From Clostridia bacterium (GTDB taxonomy: Bacteria; Bacillota; TC1; UBA5767), in contig CP069393.1 in assembly GCA_016887505.1 (NCBI GenBank), forward strand, positions 682,001-746,000: a stretch of DNA of 64,000 nucleotides. The letters are read 5' to 3'. Shown one piece after another: positions 52,880 through 61,923 of the stretch (position 1 is its first letter; each line of letters opens with the position of its first letter). The translations under genes were made by a program, and so were the position numbers. The notes beneath the pieces are model-generated. The model ran no database searches, was not told the DNA's origin, and was given only the letters and a program-made list of their open reading frames with translations.

Positions 52880-52881
52880 AA

Positions 52882-53595
52882 TCAAATGCCTCCAAATCTT
52901 CTACCCCTATGTTGGTATGCAATCATTGCTTTTCTGTATTCTTCTTCACCAAATTCTGGCCAAAAAACGTCCGTCACATACAATTCTGCGTACGCAATCT
53001 GCCAAAGCATGAAATTACTAATTCTCATTTCACCAGAAGTCCGAATAACCAAATCCAAATCTGGCATATTCTTAGTATACATCAGTGAGGAGAGTTTTTC
53101 TTCAGTAATTTTATCCACAGGCACGTCTTCCGTAACTATATTTTTCACTGCTCTAAGAATTTCCTGACGTCCGCCATAGTTAAAAGCAATATTTAAAACC
53201 ATTTTTTTATTGTCTTTGGTTAATAAAAGACCCTTCTTAATGGCTTTTTGGGTCTCTTCAGGAAGAGGACCTAATTCACCTAGGATATTGACCTTTACGC
53301 CTGCTTCATGCAGTTCTTGCAATTCCTTTTGCATGACTTCTATCATCAGCTTCATCAGAAAATTGACCTCTGTATGAGGCCTTTTCCAATTTTCAGTTGA
53401 AAAAGCATATACCGAAACAATTTCAATCCCCCAAGCGGCAGAAAATTTTACAATCTCTTTTAATCTTTTCATACCCTCACGGTGTCCCATGGTTCGGGGC
53501 AATCCTTGTTTTTTTGCCCAACGACCATTTCCATCCATAATAATGCCAATGTGTCTAGGCAAACTATTTAAGTCCATTTCCTCCAATTTACGCAT
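52882..53595 (-). CDS. uppS: Undecaprenyl diphosphate synthase
   Basis: 237 residues, cis-prenyltransferase. HIGIIMDGNGRWAKKQG holds the catalytic aspartate; GHREGMKRLKEIV and the end RTSGEMRISNFMLWQIAYAEL (read in parts) are conserved. It provides the lipid carrier for cell-wall synthesis. AAGGAG is 5 nt before the ATG at 53595; an internal ATG six codons later has a site that is too close. Confidence 0.95.
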   Translation of the reverse strand: MRKLEEMDLNSLPRHIGIIMDGNGRWAKKQGLPRTMGHREGMKRLKEIVKFSAAWGIEIVSVYAFSTENWKRPHTEVNFLMKLMIEVMQKELQELHEAGVKVNILGELGPLPEETQKAIKKGLLLTKDNKKMVLNIAFNYGGRQEILRAVKNIVTEDVPVDKITEEKLSSLMYTKNMPDLDLVIRTSGEMRISNFMLWQIAYAELYVTDVFWPEFGEEEYRKAMIAYQHRGRRFGGI

Positions 53596-53610
53596 TTGTT
53601 CTCCTTGATG

Positions 53611-53634
53611 AAAACCCCCTATAAATAGGGGGCT
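53611..53634 (-). terminator. Hairpin between frr and uppS (weak terminator)
   Basis: 7-bp GC-rich stem CCCCCTA / TAGGGGG with a short loop; the minus strand then has only four T. It likely reduces rather than stops transcription into uppS–polC. Confidence 0.55.
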
Positions 53635-53637
53635 CTT

Positions 53638-54198
53638 TTATACTTGCATGATAGATGCTTCTTTTACTTTCGTTATTTCATCAATCTTATCTGAGTAGGT
53701 CTTTGTTATCTCCTGCACCTGTTCCTCAGCATTTTTAACTGCATCTTCAGAAACACCATCGGTTTTCATCAGTTTCTTTAGAGCATCGTTTGTCTGTCTT
53801 CTTATATTCCGAATTTCAACTTTGAAGTCTTCACCCTTTTTATGAACTTGTTTGACAAGCTCTTTTCTTCTTTCTTCTGTAAGTTGAGGTATCGGCAACC
53901 GGATGAGCTGGCCGTCATTTGCAGGATTAATACCAATATTTGCAGCCATAATCGCTTTCTCAATATCTGCAATTGCTGTTTTATCCCACGGTTGAACTAC
54001 CAACATTCTAGGTTCCGGAGCACTGATGTTGCCCACTTGGTTAATCGGTGTAGGTACACCATAGTAATCAACCATAATTCCTTCTAAGATGCTAGGGTTA
54101 GCGCGTCCAGTTCTAATCGTTGACAAATCGTGCTTATACGCATCAATGCCCTTCTTCATCCGTTCTTCTGCTTCAGTTATCGCTTTTGAAATACTCAT
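53638..54198 (-). CDS. frr: Ribosome recycling factor
   Basis: 186 residues, complete RRF with STIRTGRANPSILEG, YYGVPTPINQVGNIS and RRQTNDALKKL. With EF-G it splits ribosomes after termination. ATG at 54198 has GGGAGG 5 nt upstream. It begins 2 nt after pyrH. Confidence 0.97.
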   Translation of the reverse strand: MSISKAITEAEERMKKGIDAYKHDLSTIRTGRANPSILEGIMVDYYGVPTPINQVGNISAPEPRMLVVQPWDKTAIADIEKAIMAANIGINPANDGQLIRLPIPQLTEERRKELVKQVHKKGEDFKVEIRNIRRQTNDALKKLMKTDGVSEDAVKNAEEQVQEITKTYSDKIDEITKVKEASIMQV

Positions 54199-54200
54199 AG

Positions 54201-54917
54201 TTACCTCCCAACTACTGTTCCAATTTTTTCGCCACATACAGCTTTTAGAATATTTCCTGGTTGTGTCAAATTAAACACCAACAGGTTAATATCATTTTCC
54301 ATACACAAGGATGCGGCTGTTGCATCCATTACTTTAAGACCTTGGTTCAATACTTCTCTAAATGAGATTTCCGAATAAAACTTAGCCTCAGGATGTTGTT
54401 TTGGATCCATATCGTAGACACCATCTACTTTTTTAGCCATCAGAATTACTTCACAATTCATTTCTGCTGCTCTTAGAGCAGCTGCCGTATCTGTTGAAAA
54501 ATAAGGGTTACCCGTACCACCACCAAAAATTACTACTCGGCCTTTCTCCAGATGGCTGATGGCTCTTCTTCGGATGAAGGGTTCTGCAATCTCCCTCATT
54601 TCTATCGAAGTTTGTACCCTTGTTGGTACTTCTATTTTTTCTAAAGATCCCTGTATTGCCAGAGAATTCATGATGGTGGCAAGCATGCCCATATAGTCTG
54701 CTGTAGCTCGGTCAATTCCTGAAGAAGTCTGATTTGCACCTCTCCAAATATTGCCTCCTCCGACTACTATAATTACTTCCACACCCAAATCAACAATTCC
54801 TTTAATCTCGTTTGCGATACCCGCTACTGTGTCATTATCGATACCAAATCCCTTGTCGCCGGCTAGCGCTTCCCCACTAATTTTTAGAAGGATTCGTTTA
54901 TATATGGGCTCACTCAT
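54201..54917 (-). CDS. pyrH: UMP kinase
   Basis: 238 residues, bacterial hexameric UMP kinase of the amino-acid-kinase fold. [36 protein letters not shown] and [10 protein letters not shown] are present. It feeds pyrimidine nucleotide synthesis. The ATG at 54917 ([10 protein letters not shown]) lies 6 nt after AGTAGGT; an ATG two codons before is possible. Confidence 0.96.
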   Translation of the reverse strand: MSEPIYKRILLKISGEALAGDKGFGIDNDTVAGIANEIKGIVDLGVEVIIVVGGGNIWRGANQTSSGIDRATADYMGMLATIMNSLAIQGSLEKIEVPTRVQTSIEMREIAEPFIRRRAISHLEKGRVVIFGGGTGNPYFSTDTAAALRAAEMNCEVILMAKKVDGVYDMDPKQHPEAKFYSEISFREVLNQGLKVMDATAASLCMENDINLLVFNLTQPGNILKAVCGEKIGTVVGR

Positions 54918-54954
54918 AGTCATACCTACTTTCATATTTACTATATTGTACTTC

Positions 54955-54985
54955 AAAAAAAGGGAACACAAAAGTGTTCCCTTAG
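54955..54985 (-). terminator. Terminator after tsf
   Basis: 10-bp stem AAGGGAACAC / GTGTTCCCTT with AAAA loop; the minus strand continues into seven T. It separates rpsB-tsf from the pyrH–polC genes. Confidence 0.9.
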
Positions 54986-54994
54986 GTTTTAGTT

Positions 54995-55639
54995 TTATTT
55001 CGTCATGGAAGCAACTTCTTCTGCAAAATTATCCTGTTTTTTCTCCAGTCCTTCTCCCAATTCATAGCGAGCGAACCTTCTAATCGAAATATTCTCGCCA
55101 ATTTTAGCAATCTTCGCGGTTACTAAATCACTAATTGTTTGGTCAGGATTTTTCACAAAGCTTTGATTCATCAAGCATACTTGCTCGTAATACTTTCTAA
55201 TTCTTCCTTCAACCATTTTTTCAACGATTTTTTCAGGTTTTCCTTCATTCAAAGCTTGATTTCTTAGAATTTCTTTTTCTTTTTCAATCGCTTCTTGAGG
55301 TACTTCTTCCTCACGGACATAGGTTGGATTCGCAGCTGCAATCTGCATGGCAACATCTTTAACAAATGATTTAAAATCATCTGTGTTGGCCACGAAATCA
55401 GTTTCGCAGTTTATCTCTACCAAAACACCAATTCTTCCACCAGCATGAATATAAGATTCTACAAGGCCTTCCGTTGCAATACGTCCTGCTTTTTTAGCAG
55501 CGGCTGCCATACCATGTTCTCTTAAATACTCTACTGCTTTTTCAATATTTCCATCTGTCTCGGTCAGGGCTTTTTTGCAGTCCATCATACCAGAGCCAGT
55601 CATTTCACGTAATTCTTTTACTAAGCTTGCACTAATCAT
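54995..55639 (-). CDS. tsf: Elongation factor Ts
   Basis: 214 residues. It has the UBA-like N-terminus ([22 protein letters not shown]), the [10 protein letters not shown] motif that contacts EF-Tu, and one core subdomain. It is shorter than the E. coli protein (283), a compact form found in several bacteria. AGGAGG is 7-8 nt before the ATG. Co-transcribed with rpsB. Confidence 0.95.
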   Translation of the reverse strand: MISASLVKELREMTGSGMMDCKKALTETDGNIEKAVEYLREHGMAAAAKKAGRIATEGLVESYIHAGGRIGVLVEINCETDFVANTDDFKSFVKDVAMQIAAANPTYVREEEVPQEAIEKEKEILRNQALNEGKPEKIVEKMVEGRIRKYYEQVCLMNQSFVKNPDQTISDLVTAKIAKIGENISIRRFARYELGEGLEKKQDNFAEEVASMTK

Positions 55640-55659
55640 AATAATTGTCCTCCTTTAGA

Positions 55660-56442
55660 TTAAGCCTCTTCAGTGGCAGCAGGTGCTTCTTTCGCAGCTT
55701 CCACAGTTTCTTCAACGATTGCTTCAGTTGTCACATCTTCAAAGTCTTCATCATCTACTTTGGTTTGTGAACCTTCAATAATCGCATCCGCCATTTTCTT
55801 GGTAATCAATTTTACCGCTCTAATAGCATCATCGTTACCTGGAATCACATAGTCAATCTCGTCAGGATCACAGTTAGTATCGACAATAGCCACTACAGGA
55901 ATGTTCAGTTTTTTAGCTTCTGCAATAGCAATACGTTCTTTTTTAGGGTCTACTACAAAAATTGCACCCGGCAGATTATTCATTTCTTTAATACCGCCTA
56001 GGAAGTTCTCCAATTTTTCTTTTTGCTTGTTTAATTTCATTACTTCTTTTTTAGGAAGTACATCAAATGTACCGTCAACAGCCATTTCTTCCAACTTTTT
56101 CAGTCTGTTTACACGTTTTTTAATGGTATTGAAGTTGGTTAGCATACCACCCAACCATCTGTGGTTTACATAAAAGGCACCTGAACGAACGGCTTCTTCT
56201 TTGATTGCTTCTTGAGCCTGTTTCTTCGTTCCAACAAAGATGACCTTTTTACCATCTGCTGATACACTGCGCAAGAAATTATAAGCATCATCTAACAGCT
56301 TAACCGTCTGTTGCAAGTCAATGATATAAATACCATTCCTGTCTGTAAAGATGTATCTTGCCATCTTCGGATTCCAGCGACGTGTTTGGTGTCCAAAGTG
56401 AACACCTGATTCTAATAATTGTTTCATTGAAATTACTGCCAT
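55660..56442 (-). CDS. rpsB: Ribosomal protein S2
   Basis: 260 residues. [20 protein letters not shown] start, [13 protein letters not shown] and [19 protein letters not shown] are conserved. The last ~30 residues are an acidic Glu/Ala/Thr-rich tail beyond the usual fold. ATG at 56442 has AAGGAGG 7-8 nt upstream; longer in-frame starts have none. It has a ~100-nt structured leader. Confidence 0.96.
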   Translation of the reverse strand: MAVISMKQLLESGVHFGHQTRRWNPKMARYIFTDRNGIYIIDLQQTVKLLDDAYNFLRSVSADGKKVIFVGTKKQAQEAIKEEAVRSGAFYVNHRWLGGMLTNFNTIKKRVNRLKKLEEMAVDGTFDVLPKKEVMKLNKQKEKLENFLGGIKEMNNLPGAIFVVDPKKERIAIAEAKKLNIPVVAIVDTNCDPDEIDYVIPGNDDAIRAVKLITKKMADAIIEGSQTKVDDEDFEDVTTEAIVEETVEAAKEAPAATEEA

Positions 56443-56541
56443 TTCAATATCCTCCTTGGTTTTTTTCTTCCACATCTTTCTTCACCAGAAAGCACCCGAG
56501 GGCACCCCTTTCCAATTCGAGATGTGTGATTTTTTAATACC
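56443..56541 (-). promoter_or_regulatory. rpsB 5' leader with long-range stem, possible autoregulatory RNA
   Basis: The minus-strand leader of about 100 nt has complementary ends CACATCT and AGATGTG about 45 nt apart, enclosing a GAAAG/CTTTC stem with a GC-rich centre. The structure ends about 20 nt before the ribosome site. Leaders bound by S2 or other ribosomal proteins are common; specific identity is not shown. Confidence 0.45.
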
Positions 56542-56547
56542 TGTGAA

Positions 56548-56576
56548 AGTATACCATAAGTCCCTTACTTCGACAA
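56548..56576 (-). promoter_or_regulatory. rpsB-tsf promoter
   Basis: Minus strand TTGTCG at 56571-56576, a 17-nt spacer, TATACT at 56548-56553. The -35 overlaps the last codons of xerC. Confidence 0.75.
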
Positions 56577-57482
56577 GCCATTTTTACCGTGGGGATGGGC
56601 ATTTCGGTAAACGTCTCGCAGGTGTTGCTTGCTTAAATGAGTATATATCTGAGTTGTAGATAGGTTTTCATGTCCAAGAAGCTCTTGAACCACACGAATA
56701 TCCGCACCATTCTCGAGCAAGTGCGTTGCATAGGAGTGTCTTAACATATGCGGATATATACGTCCCACACCCATTAATTCCCCATACTTTTCTAATATCT
56801 TGCGTACACTTCGATCTGACATTGGCGTCTTTCGAGTATTATATAATAAACGTTCTCCATTTTCAGGAGCGAGCTTTGAAAAACAATCATCCAAATAATG
56901 CACCAATAGTTCTTGCAATAACTGGCCAAATGGGACGATTCTCTCCTTATGCCCTTTTCCTAAAACCAAAATAAATCGTCTTTCCAAATCCAGATCCCCA
57001 ACCCGTATATTCACCAGTTCTCCCACCCGTATGCCTGTGCCATATAGTATTTCTAAAATTAGCCGGTCACGAACTCCTATGGCTTTTTTCATATCCGGTA
57101 GCTTCATTAAAGATTGAATCTGTTCTTGATACAAAAATTCAGGTATTTTTTTGGCGATTTTAGGACTAACAATGCGTTGCATAGGATTTTCATCCAGTAG
57201 TTCTTCTGATTCGAGATAGGTAAAATAGGCGCGTAGCGCAGTAATATGCCTAGCCATTGTGGAGCTCGCATATTTTTTACTATTTAGTTTTCCTAAATAG
57301 CGGCGCACCTGCAAATGGGTAATCATCTCTGGTCCATCGGACCCTTTTAACTCCCCTTTTTCCAACAAAAAAGCAAAAAACGCCTGCAGGTCTCTGCGAT
57401 AGGCGTTTATAGTATGTTTAGAATAGTTTTTTTCGTCTTCAAGTACTAAAAGGTACTGATTAAGCGAAGTATTGCAGTCCAT
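56565..57482 (-). CDS. xerC: Tyrosine recombinase XerC/CodV-like
   Basis: 305 residues. SAM-like N-terminal domain, then the catalytic set R (GTGIRVGEL), K (LGKGHKERIVP), H-x-x-R (HMLRHSYATHLLENG), H (ELLGHENLSTTQ) and Y (IYTHLS). Resolves chromosome dimers at dif with XerD. Position after trmFO–topA supports XerC/CodV rather than XerD or an integrase. AAGGGG precedes the ATG. Confidence 0.92.
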   Translation of the reverse strand: MDCNTSLNQYLLVLEDEKNYSKHTINAYRRDLQAFFAFLLEKGELKGSDGPEMITHLQVRRYLGKLNSKKYASSTMARHITALRAYFTYLESEELLDENPMQRIVSPKIAKKIPEFLYQEQIQSLMKLPDMKKAIGVRDRLILEILYGTGIRVGELVNIRVGDLDLERRFILVLGKGHKERIVPFGQLLQELLVHYLDDCFSKLAPENGERLLYNTRKTPMSDRSVRKILEKYGELMGVGRIYPHMLRHSYATHLLENGADIRVVQELLGHENLSTTQIYTHLSKQHLRDVYRNAHPHGKNGLSK

Positions 57483-57484
57483 GA

Positions 57485-58801
57485 TTATCCCCTTATCCCA
57501 TTTTCAATCAAAAAACTATCCAATTCTTCTAATGCGCGTTTTGCCAGTGCTTCATTTCGGAGTTTTTTCTTTCTAATTTTAGGTTGCATCTTGGGGATTA
57601 GTCCCCAATTTATATGCATTGGCTGGAAGTTTTTGGCTTCTGCTTCCGTAATGTAGCCCATTAAGCTTCCGATTGCGGTCGTTTTGGGAAAATACACAGA
57701 ATCTTTTTTATCGATTTTCCGGGCCAGGTTTAATCCCGCAATAAATCCAGATGCAGTACTTTCAATATAACCTTCCACACCCGTTATTTGACCAGCAAAA
57801 TATATCCTCTCATCCTTCTTAAACGACCCATCTGGATTCAAAAGTAATGGACTCTTTATATAGGAATTCTGGTGCATCACGCCATAGCGCACGATTTCAG
57901 CATTTTCCAGTCCAGGAATCAAGGACATCATTTTCTTTTGCTCACCAAATGTCAAACTTGTTTGAAAACCAACCAGATTGAATAGGGTTCTTTCTTTATT
58001 GTCTATTCGAAGTTGAACCACAGCATGTGCTTCTTTTCCAGTATGGGGGTTAACCAAACCAACTGGTTTTAAAGGACCAAAAGATAGTGTTTGTGCACCC
58101 CGTCTCGCCATTTCTTCTACCGGCATACAGCCTTCAAAGTACTGCTCTTCTCCCTCTATTTCCGGTTTGTGTTTTTCCGCTTTAATCAAGAAATCAACTA
58201 GCGCTTCATACTCTTCTTGATTTAGGGCACAATTGATATAATCTGCTTCTCCTTTGTCGTACCGTGAAGCCCACCAAGCCTTATCCATATTTATTGATTC
58301 TAAGGTTACAACTGGTGCCGCTGCGTCAAAGAAATGAAAGTATTCTTCAGAACAAAGTTCTTGTATTGAAGCTGCCAATGCTCCTTCTGTCAAAGGGCCC
58401 GAAGCTACTACCACATATCCATCTTTAGGAATTGATTCGATTTCTTCTCGCACAATTTCAATATTGGGATGATTGCTTATTGCTTCACTTACACCACGCG
58501 AAAATCCAAGGCGGTCCACTGCCAATGCTCCACCAGCAGGTACTTGATGCAAATCTGCCATGCGCATGATTAGAGATCCTACACGGCGTAATTCTTCTTT
58601 TAGCAATCCTGCACCGTTGCTCACATCAGCAGACCGCAATGAATTGCTGCATACCAACTCCGCTAGTTCTCCCGTTTGATGTGCTTTCGTTTTCACAGTA
58701 GGACGCATTTCATACAAGGTAACCTTATGTCCTCTTTGTGCCAACTGATAGCTAGCTTCTGCACCAGCAAGTCCACCGCCAATTACTTTAATGGATGTCA
58801 T
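57485..58801 (-). CDS. trmFO: Methylenetetrahydrofolate–tRNA-(uracil-5-)-methyltransferase
   Basis: 438 residues, FAD-dependent enzyme forming m5U54 in the T-loop of tRNA. N-terminal FAD motif VIGGGLAGAEASYQLAQRG; ELVCSNSLRSADVSNGAGLLKEE, RIYFAGQITGVEGYIES and TAIGSLMGYIT are typical (read in parts). AGGAAA precedes the ATG. Between topA and xerC as in Bacillus. Confidence 0.96.
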   Translation of the reverse strand: MTSIKVIGGGLAGAEASYQLAQRGHKVTLYEMRPTVKTKAHQTGELAELVCSNSLRSADVSNGAGLLKEELRRVGSLIMRMADLHQVPAGGALAVDRLGFSRGVSEAISNHPNIEIVREEIESIPKDGYVVVASGPLTEGALAASIQELCSEEYFHFFDAAAPVVTLESINMDKAWWASRYDKGEADYINCALNQEEYEALVDFLIKAEKHKPEIEGEEQYFEGCMPVEEMARRGAQTLSFGPLKPVGLVNPHTGKEAHAVVQLRIDNKERTLFNLVGFQTSLTFGEQKKMMSLIPGLENAEIVRYGVMHQNSYIKSPLLLNPDGSFKKDERIYFAGQITGVEGYIESTASGFIAGLNLARKIDKKDSVYFPKTTAIGSLMGYITEAEAKNFQPMHINWGLIPKMQPKIRKKKLRNEALAKRALEELDSFLIENGIRG

Positions 58802-58810
58802 CTATTTTTC

Positions 58811-60916
58811 CTACTCTTCCTTCTTGTCTTTTTTGTTTTCTTTCTTTTTTTGTTCTGAGTAATCACAGTCTTCGGATAAACAATACTTGTAGCCGCCATA
58901 GCGTTTACTCTTTTGCGCTAATGGGTAGCCGCATTTAGGACATTTTTCCTCAATGGGCAAGTCCCAACTCACAAAGTCACAGTTTGGATATTGCTCACAG
59001 CCATAAAAGGTTTTGCCAGTACGACTTTTTTTCTCGATAACTTCGCCACCACACTTAGGACATGTTTTTCCCGTTTTTATGATGATGGGTTTGGTATTTC
59101 TACACTCCGGGAATCCAGGACAGGCAAGGAATTTGCCGTATCGGCCCATCTTGAAGACCATATTTCGGCCACATTTTTCACAAATCACGTCCGAAACTTC
59201 ATCTTTTATTTCTATCTTTGCTACTTCTTTTTCTGCTTTTTCAAGCTCAGTGGAAAAAGGTCCATAAAAATCTTTCAGCACTTCTTTCCATGCTGCGGTA
59301 CCTTCCTCTACGCTATCCAAATTGCTCTCCATTTTGGCGGTAAAGGTAGGGTCCAAGACAGTCGTGAAACTAGATTGCAAAACATCCAACACAATCCGGC
59401 CTAATTCGGTTGAGTAGAATAATTTGCTTTCCTTGACTATATAGCCTCGTCTTACAATGGTATCAATAATTGTTGCATAGGTGCTGGGACGTCCAATGCC
59501 CATTTCTTCTAGTGTCTTCACTAATGAAGCTTCATTAAAGCGGGCCGGTGGCTGTGTGAAATGCTGCGAAGGCGCTAATTCGCTCAAATTCAACATTTCA
59601 TCAACTTCAAGAACGGGTAATGCAATCTCATTCAATGCTTTTCTTGCATCCTTATCTAGGTTCAAATACCCTAAAAATTTGACCCTTGAACCGTTTGCCT
59701 TAAACAAGGCTTTTCCAGCCCCAATGTCCACACTTAGGCTATCGATAATTGCGCTCGCCATTTGTGAACAGACAAAACGTGTCCATATAAGCTTGTACAG
59801 TTTATATTGGTCTTTCGTCAAGATATCTTTCAGTAGTTCTGGTGCTTTATCCACATAAGTTGGACGAATCGCCTCATGGGCATCTTGAGCATTCTTCTTT
59901 GAAGCATATACTCTGGTTTTTTCCGGTAGATACTCTTTCCCGTAATGCTCTTCAATAAACAGTTTTGCCTCATTTTGTGCTTGGCTAGAAATTCTCGTTG
60001 AGTCAGTACGTATATAGGTAATCAAACCGACGGTACCACCATGACTTTTCCCTAGATCGATTCCTTCATACAATTGTTGGGCAAAGCGCATGGTCTTTTT
60101 AGCGCTAAATCCCAATTTTCTAGATGCATCCTGTTGTAAACTAGAAGTCGTATAGGGTGGGTTGGGATTCTTCTTTTTGTCTTTTCGCAGCACTTTTAAT
60201 ACTTGATAGCTACTTCCACCCAACATATCCAGTATTTCTTTCATTTCTGCTTCTGAAGCAATAACTTGCTTTTTACCGTCTATTTGAGAAAGGCCTGCTT
60301 CAAATTCCATGTTTTCCTTGTTAAACTTTGCGGCAAGCTTCCAGTACTCTTCCGGAACAAACTTTTCTATTTCTTCTTCACGTTCAATAATAATTCGCAC
60401 AGCAACAGACTGAACTCTGCCCGCGCTGAGGCCTTTTTTTACTTTTTTCCATAATAAGGGGCTTAGTGAATAACCTACCAATCGGTCAAGTACCCTTCTA
60501 GCCTGTTGTGCCTCGACCCGGTGCATATCGATGGTTCTAGGCTGTTTAACTGCTTCTAATATTGCGTCCTTGGTAATCTCATTAAATTCAATCCTTGTTT
60601 TACTGTCTTCTGGCAATCCCAAAACCCGCTGAAGATGCCAAGCAATTGCTTCTCCTTCGCGGTCAGGGTCAGTTGCCACCAAAATTTTCTTGGCTTTTTT
60701 TGCTTGTTTTTTAATTTCTTTTAGTAGATTGCCTTTTCCCCGAATGGTTATGTATTGCGGTTCGAAATTGTTCTCCACATCCACCCCCATCTTGCTTTTA
60801 GGCAAATCAATCACATGCCCCATTGAGGAGGTCACTAAATACCTACTTCCTAAAAACTTATTTATGGTTTTGGCTTTTGCAGGTGACTCCACAATGACCA
60901 ATATCTTATCCGCCAT
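58811..60916 (-). CDS. topA: DNA topoisomerase I
   Basis: 701 residues, type IA enzyme that relaxes negative supercoils. Toprim domain at the N-terminus (VIVESPAKAKTINKFLG, ATDPDREGEAIAWHL), active-site tyrosine in GLITYIRTDSTRIS and TYATIIDTIVRRGY. Three C4 zinc ribbons end the protein (starting CEKCGRNM, CPKCGGEV and CPKCGYPL), followed by a Lys-rich tail. AAAGGA precedes the ATG. Second gene of the dprA operon. Confidence 0.96.
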   Translation of the reverse strand: MADKILVIVESPAKAKTINKFLGSRYLVTSSMGHVIDLPKSKMGVDVENNFEPQYITIRGKGNLLKEIKKQAKKAKKILVATDPDREGEAIAWHLQRVLGLPEDSKTRIEFNEITKDAILEAVKQPRTIDMHRVEAQQARRVLDRLVGYSLSPLLWKKVKKGLSAGRVQSVAVRIIIEREEEIEKFVPEEYWKLAAKFNKENMEFEAGLSQIDGKKQVIASEAEMKEILDMLGGSSYQVLKVLRKDKKKNPNPPYTTSSLQQDASRKLGFSAKKTMRFAQQLYEGIDLGKSHGGTVGLITYIRTDSTRISSQAQNEAKLFIEEHYGKEYLPEKTRVYASKKNAQDAHEAIRPTYVDKAPELLKDILTKDQYKLYKLIWTRFVCSQMASAIIDSLSVDIGAGKALFKANGSRVKFLGYLNLDKDARKALNEIALPVLEVDEMLNLSELAPSQHFTQPPARFNEASLVKTLEEMGIGRPSTYATIIDTIVRRGYIVKESKLFYSTELGRIVLDVLQSSFTTVLDPTFTAKMESNLDSVEEGTAAWKEVLKDFYGPFSTELEKAEKEVAKIEIKDEVSDVICEKCGRNMVFKMGRYGKFLACPGFPECRNTKPIIIKTGKTCPKCGGEVIEKKSRTGKTFYGCEQYPNCDFVSWDLPIEEKCPKCGYPLAQKSKRYGGYKYCLSEDCDYSEQKKKENKKDKKEE

Positions 60917-60931
60917 AACAATCCTTTCCTA

Positions 60932-61801
60932 TTACAATATTTCCTCTAGGGATAAAGCTACAAAGGCGCCATCCCGAATCAATCTGTTGCAACCTGCACT
61001 GGTAGAGCGATTAATATCTCCCGGTACAGCGTAAACATCTTTTCCTTGCTCAAGTGCGAATTGAGCCGTAATAAGGCTTCCACTCTTAACAGTCGCCTCA
61101 ACAACCAGAATTCTATCGCTAATACCACTTATGATGCGATTCCGTTCCGGAAACTGGTAAGCCTTTGGAGTATGATATAAAGGATACTCACTAAGTAAAA
61201 GTCCCTTTTCCCCTATACACTGTTGTAGTTCTGCGTTCTCCTTTGGATACTCATGATATATGCCATTACCCAAAACCGCAATAGTTTCCCCACCAACTGT
61301 CAGTGCAGCTTGATGAGCGGCAGCATCTATGCCATAAGCCAATCCACTAACAATGGTCTCGCCTTGATTTGCCAATGCTCTGGCGAATCTATTCGCTACG
61401 CAGCGACCATATGTTGTACATCTTCTCGAACCTACAATACCAAAAGTTTTCTGATTAAGCAAAGCTATATTGCCTCTTGCATATAAAAGCGCTGGTGGAT
61501 CGTCGATGTTTTTCAAACCAATAGGGTATCTTTTATCCCTATACGTTAGCACATAAATTTCTTTACGCAACATCTTTTTAATCTCCTCAACCCATCTTTT
61601 TAAGTCGCCTTTTATATCTTTCTTTGCTTTCTGGATTTGTGCAATTTCATTACGATTCAATTCCCTTTTCCGAGTTCCTCCCATGATTTGTTTACCCAAT
61701 TCATTTGTATATTCCAAAAAGTATAACTTACGCAATAAACGAGGGTTCTTCAGGCTCTCACTTAATCCGTACCAATAAGCTATGTTTATAATTGGATCCA
61801 T
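60932..61801 (-). CDS. dprA: DNA-processing protein DprA/Smf
   Basis: 289 residues. Rossmann-like DprA domain with FGIVGSRRCTTYGR, SGLAYGIDAAAHQAAL, VLGNGIYHEYPKEN and SGSLITAQFALEQGKDVYAVPGD. DprA loads RecA on incoming single-stranded DNA in transformation. The ATG at 61801 has AAAGGAGG 6-7 nt upstream. First of dprA–topA–trmFO–xerC. The winged-helix C-terminal domain of some DprAs is absent. Confidence 0.95.
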   Translation of the reverse strand: MDPIINIAYWYGLSESLKNPRLLRKLYFLEYTNELGKQIMGGTRKRELNRNEIAQIQKAKKDIKGDLKRWVEEIKKMLRKEIYVLTYRDKRYPIGLKNIDDPPALLYARGNIALLNQKTFGIVGSRRCTTYGRCVANRFARALANQGETIVSGLAYGIDAAAHQAALTVGGETIAVLGNGIYHEYPKENAELQQCIGEKGLLLSEYPLYHTPKAYQFPERNRIISGISDRILVVEATVKSGSLITAQFALEQGKDVYAVPGDINRSTSAGCNRLIRDGAFVALSLEEIL

Positions 61802-61837
61802 GTTTTTCCTCCTTTGTGTGGATTTTGACATAAAAAT

Positions 61838-61867
61838 AGAATGAGAAGAGTTTCCTCTTCTCATTCT
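61838..61867 (-). terminator. Terminator of copA
   Basis: 13-bp stem AGAATGAGAAGAG / CTCTTCTCATTCT with a 4-nt loop; the minus strand continues ATTTTTA. It lies about 57 nt after the copA stop and just before the dprA start region. Confidence 0.85.
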
Positions 61868-61923
61868 TCATTACAGTATCCTACACTTTTTTTGTATGCT
61901 CTTTAATGCTGACACAACGAACA

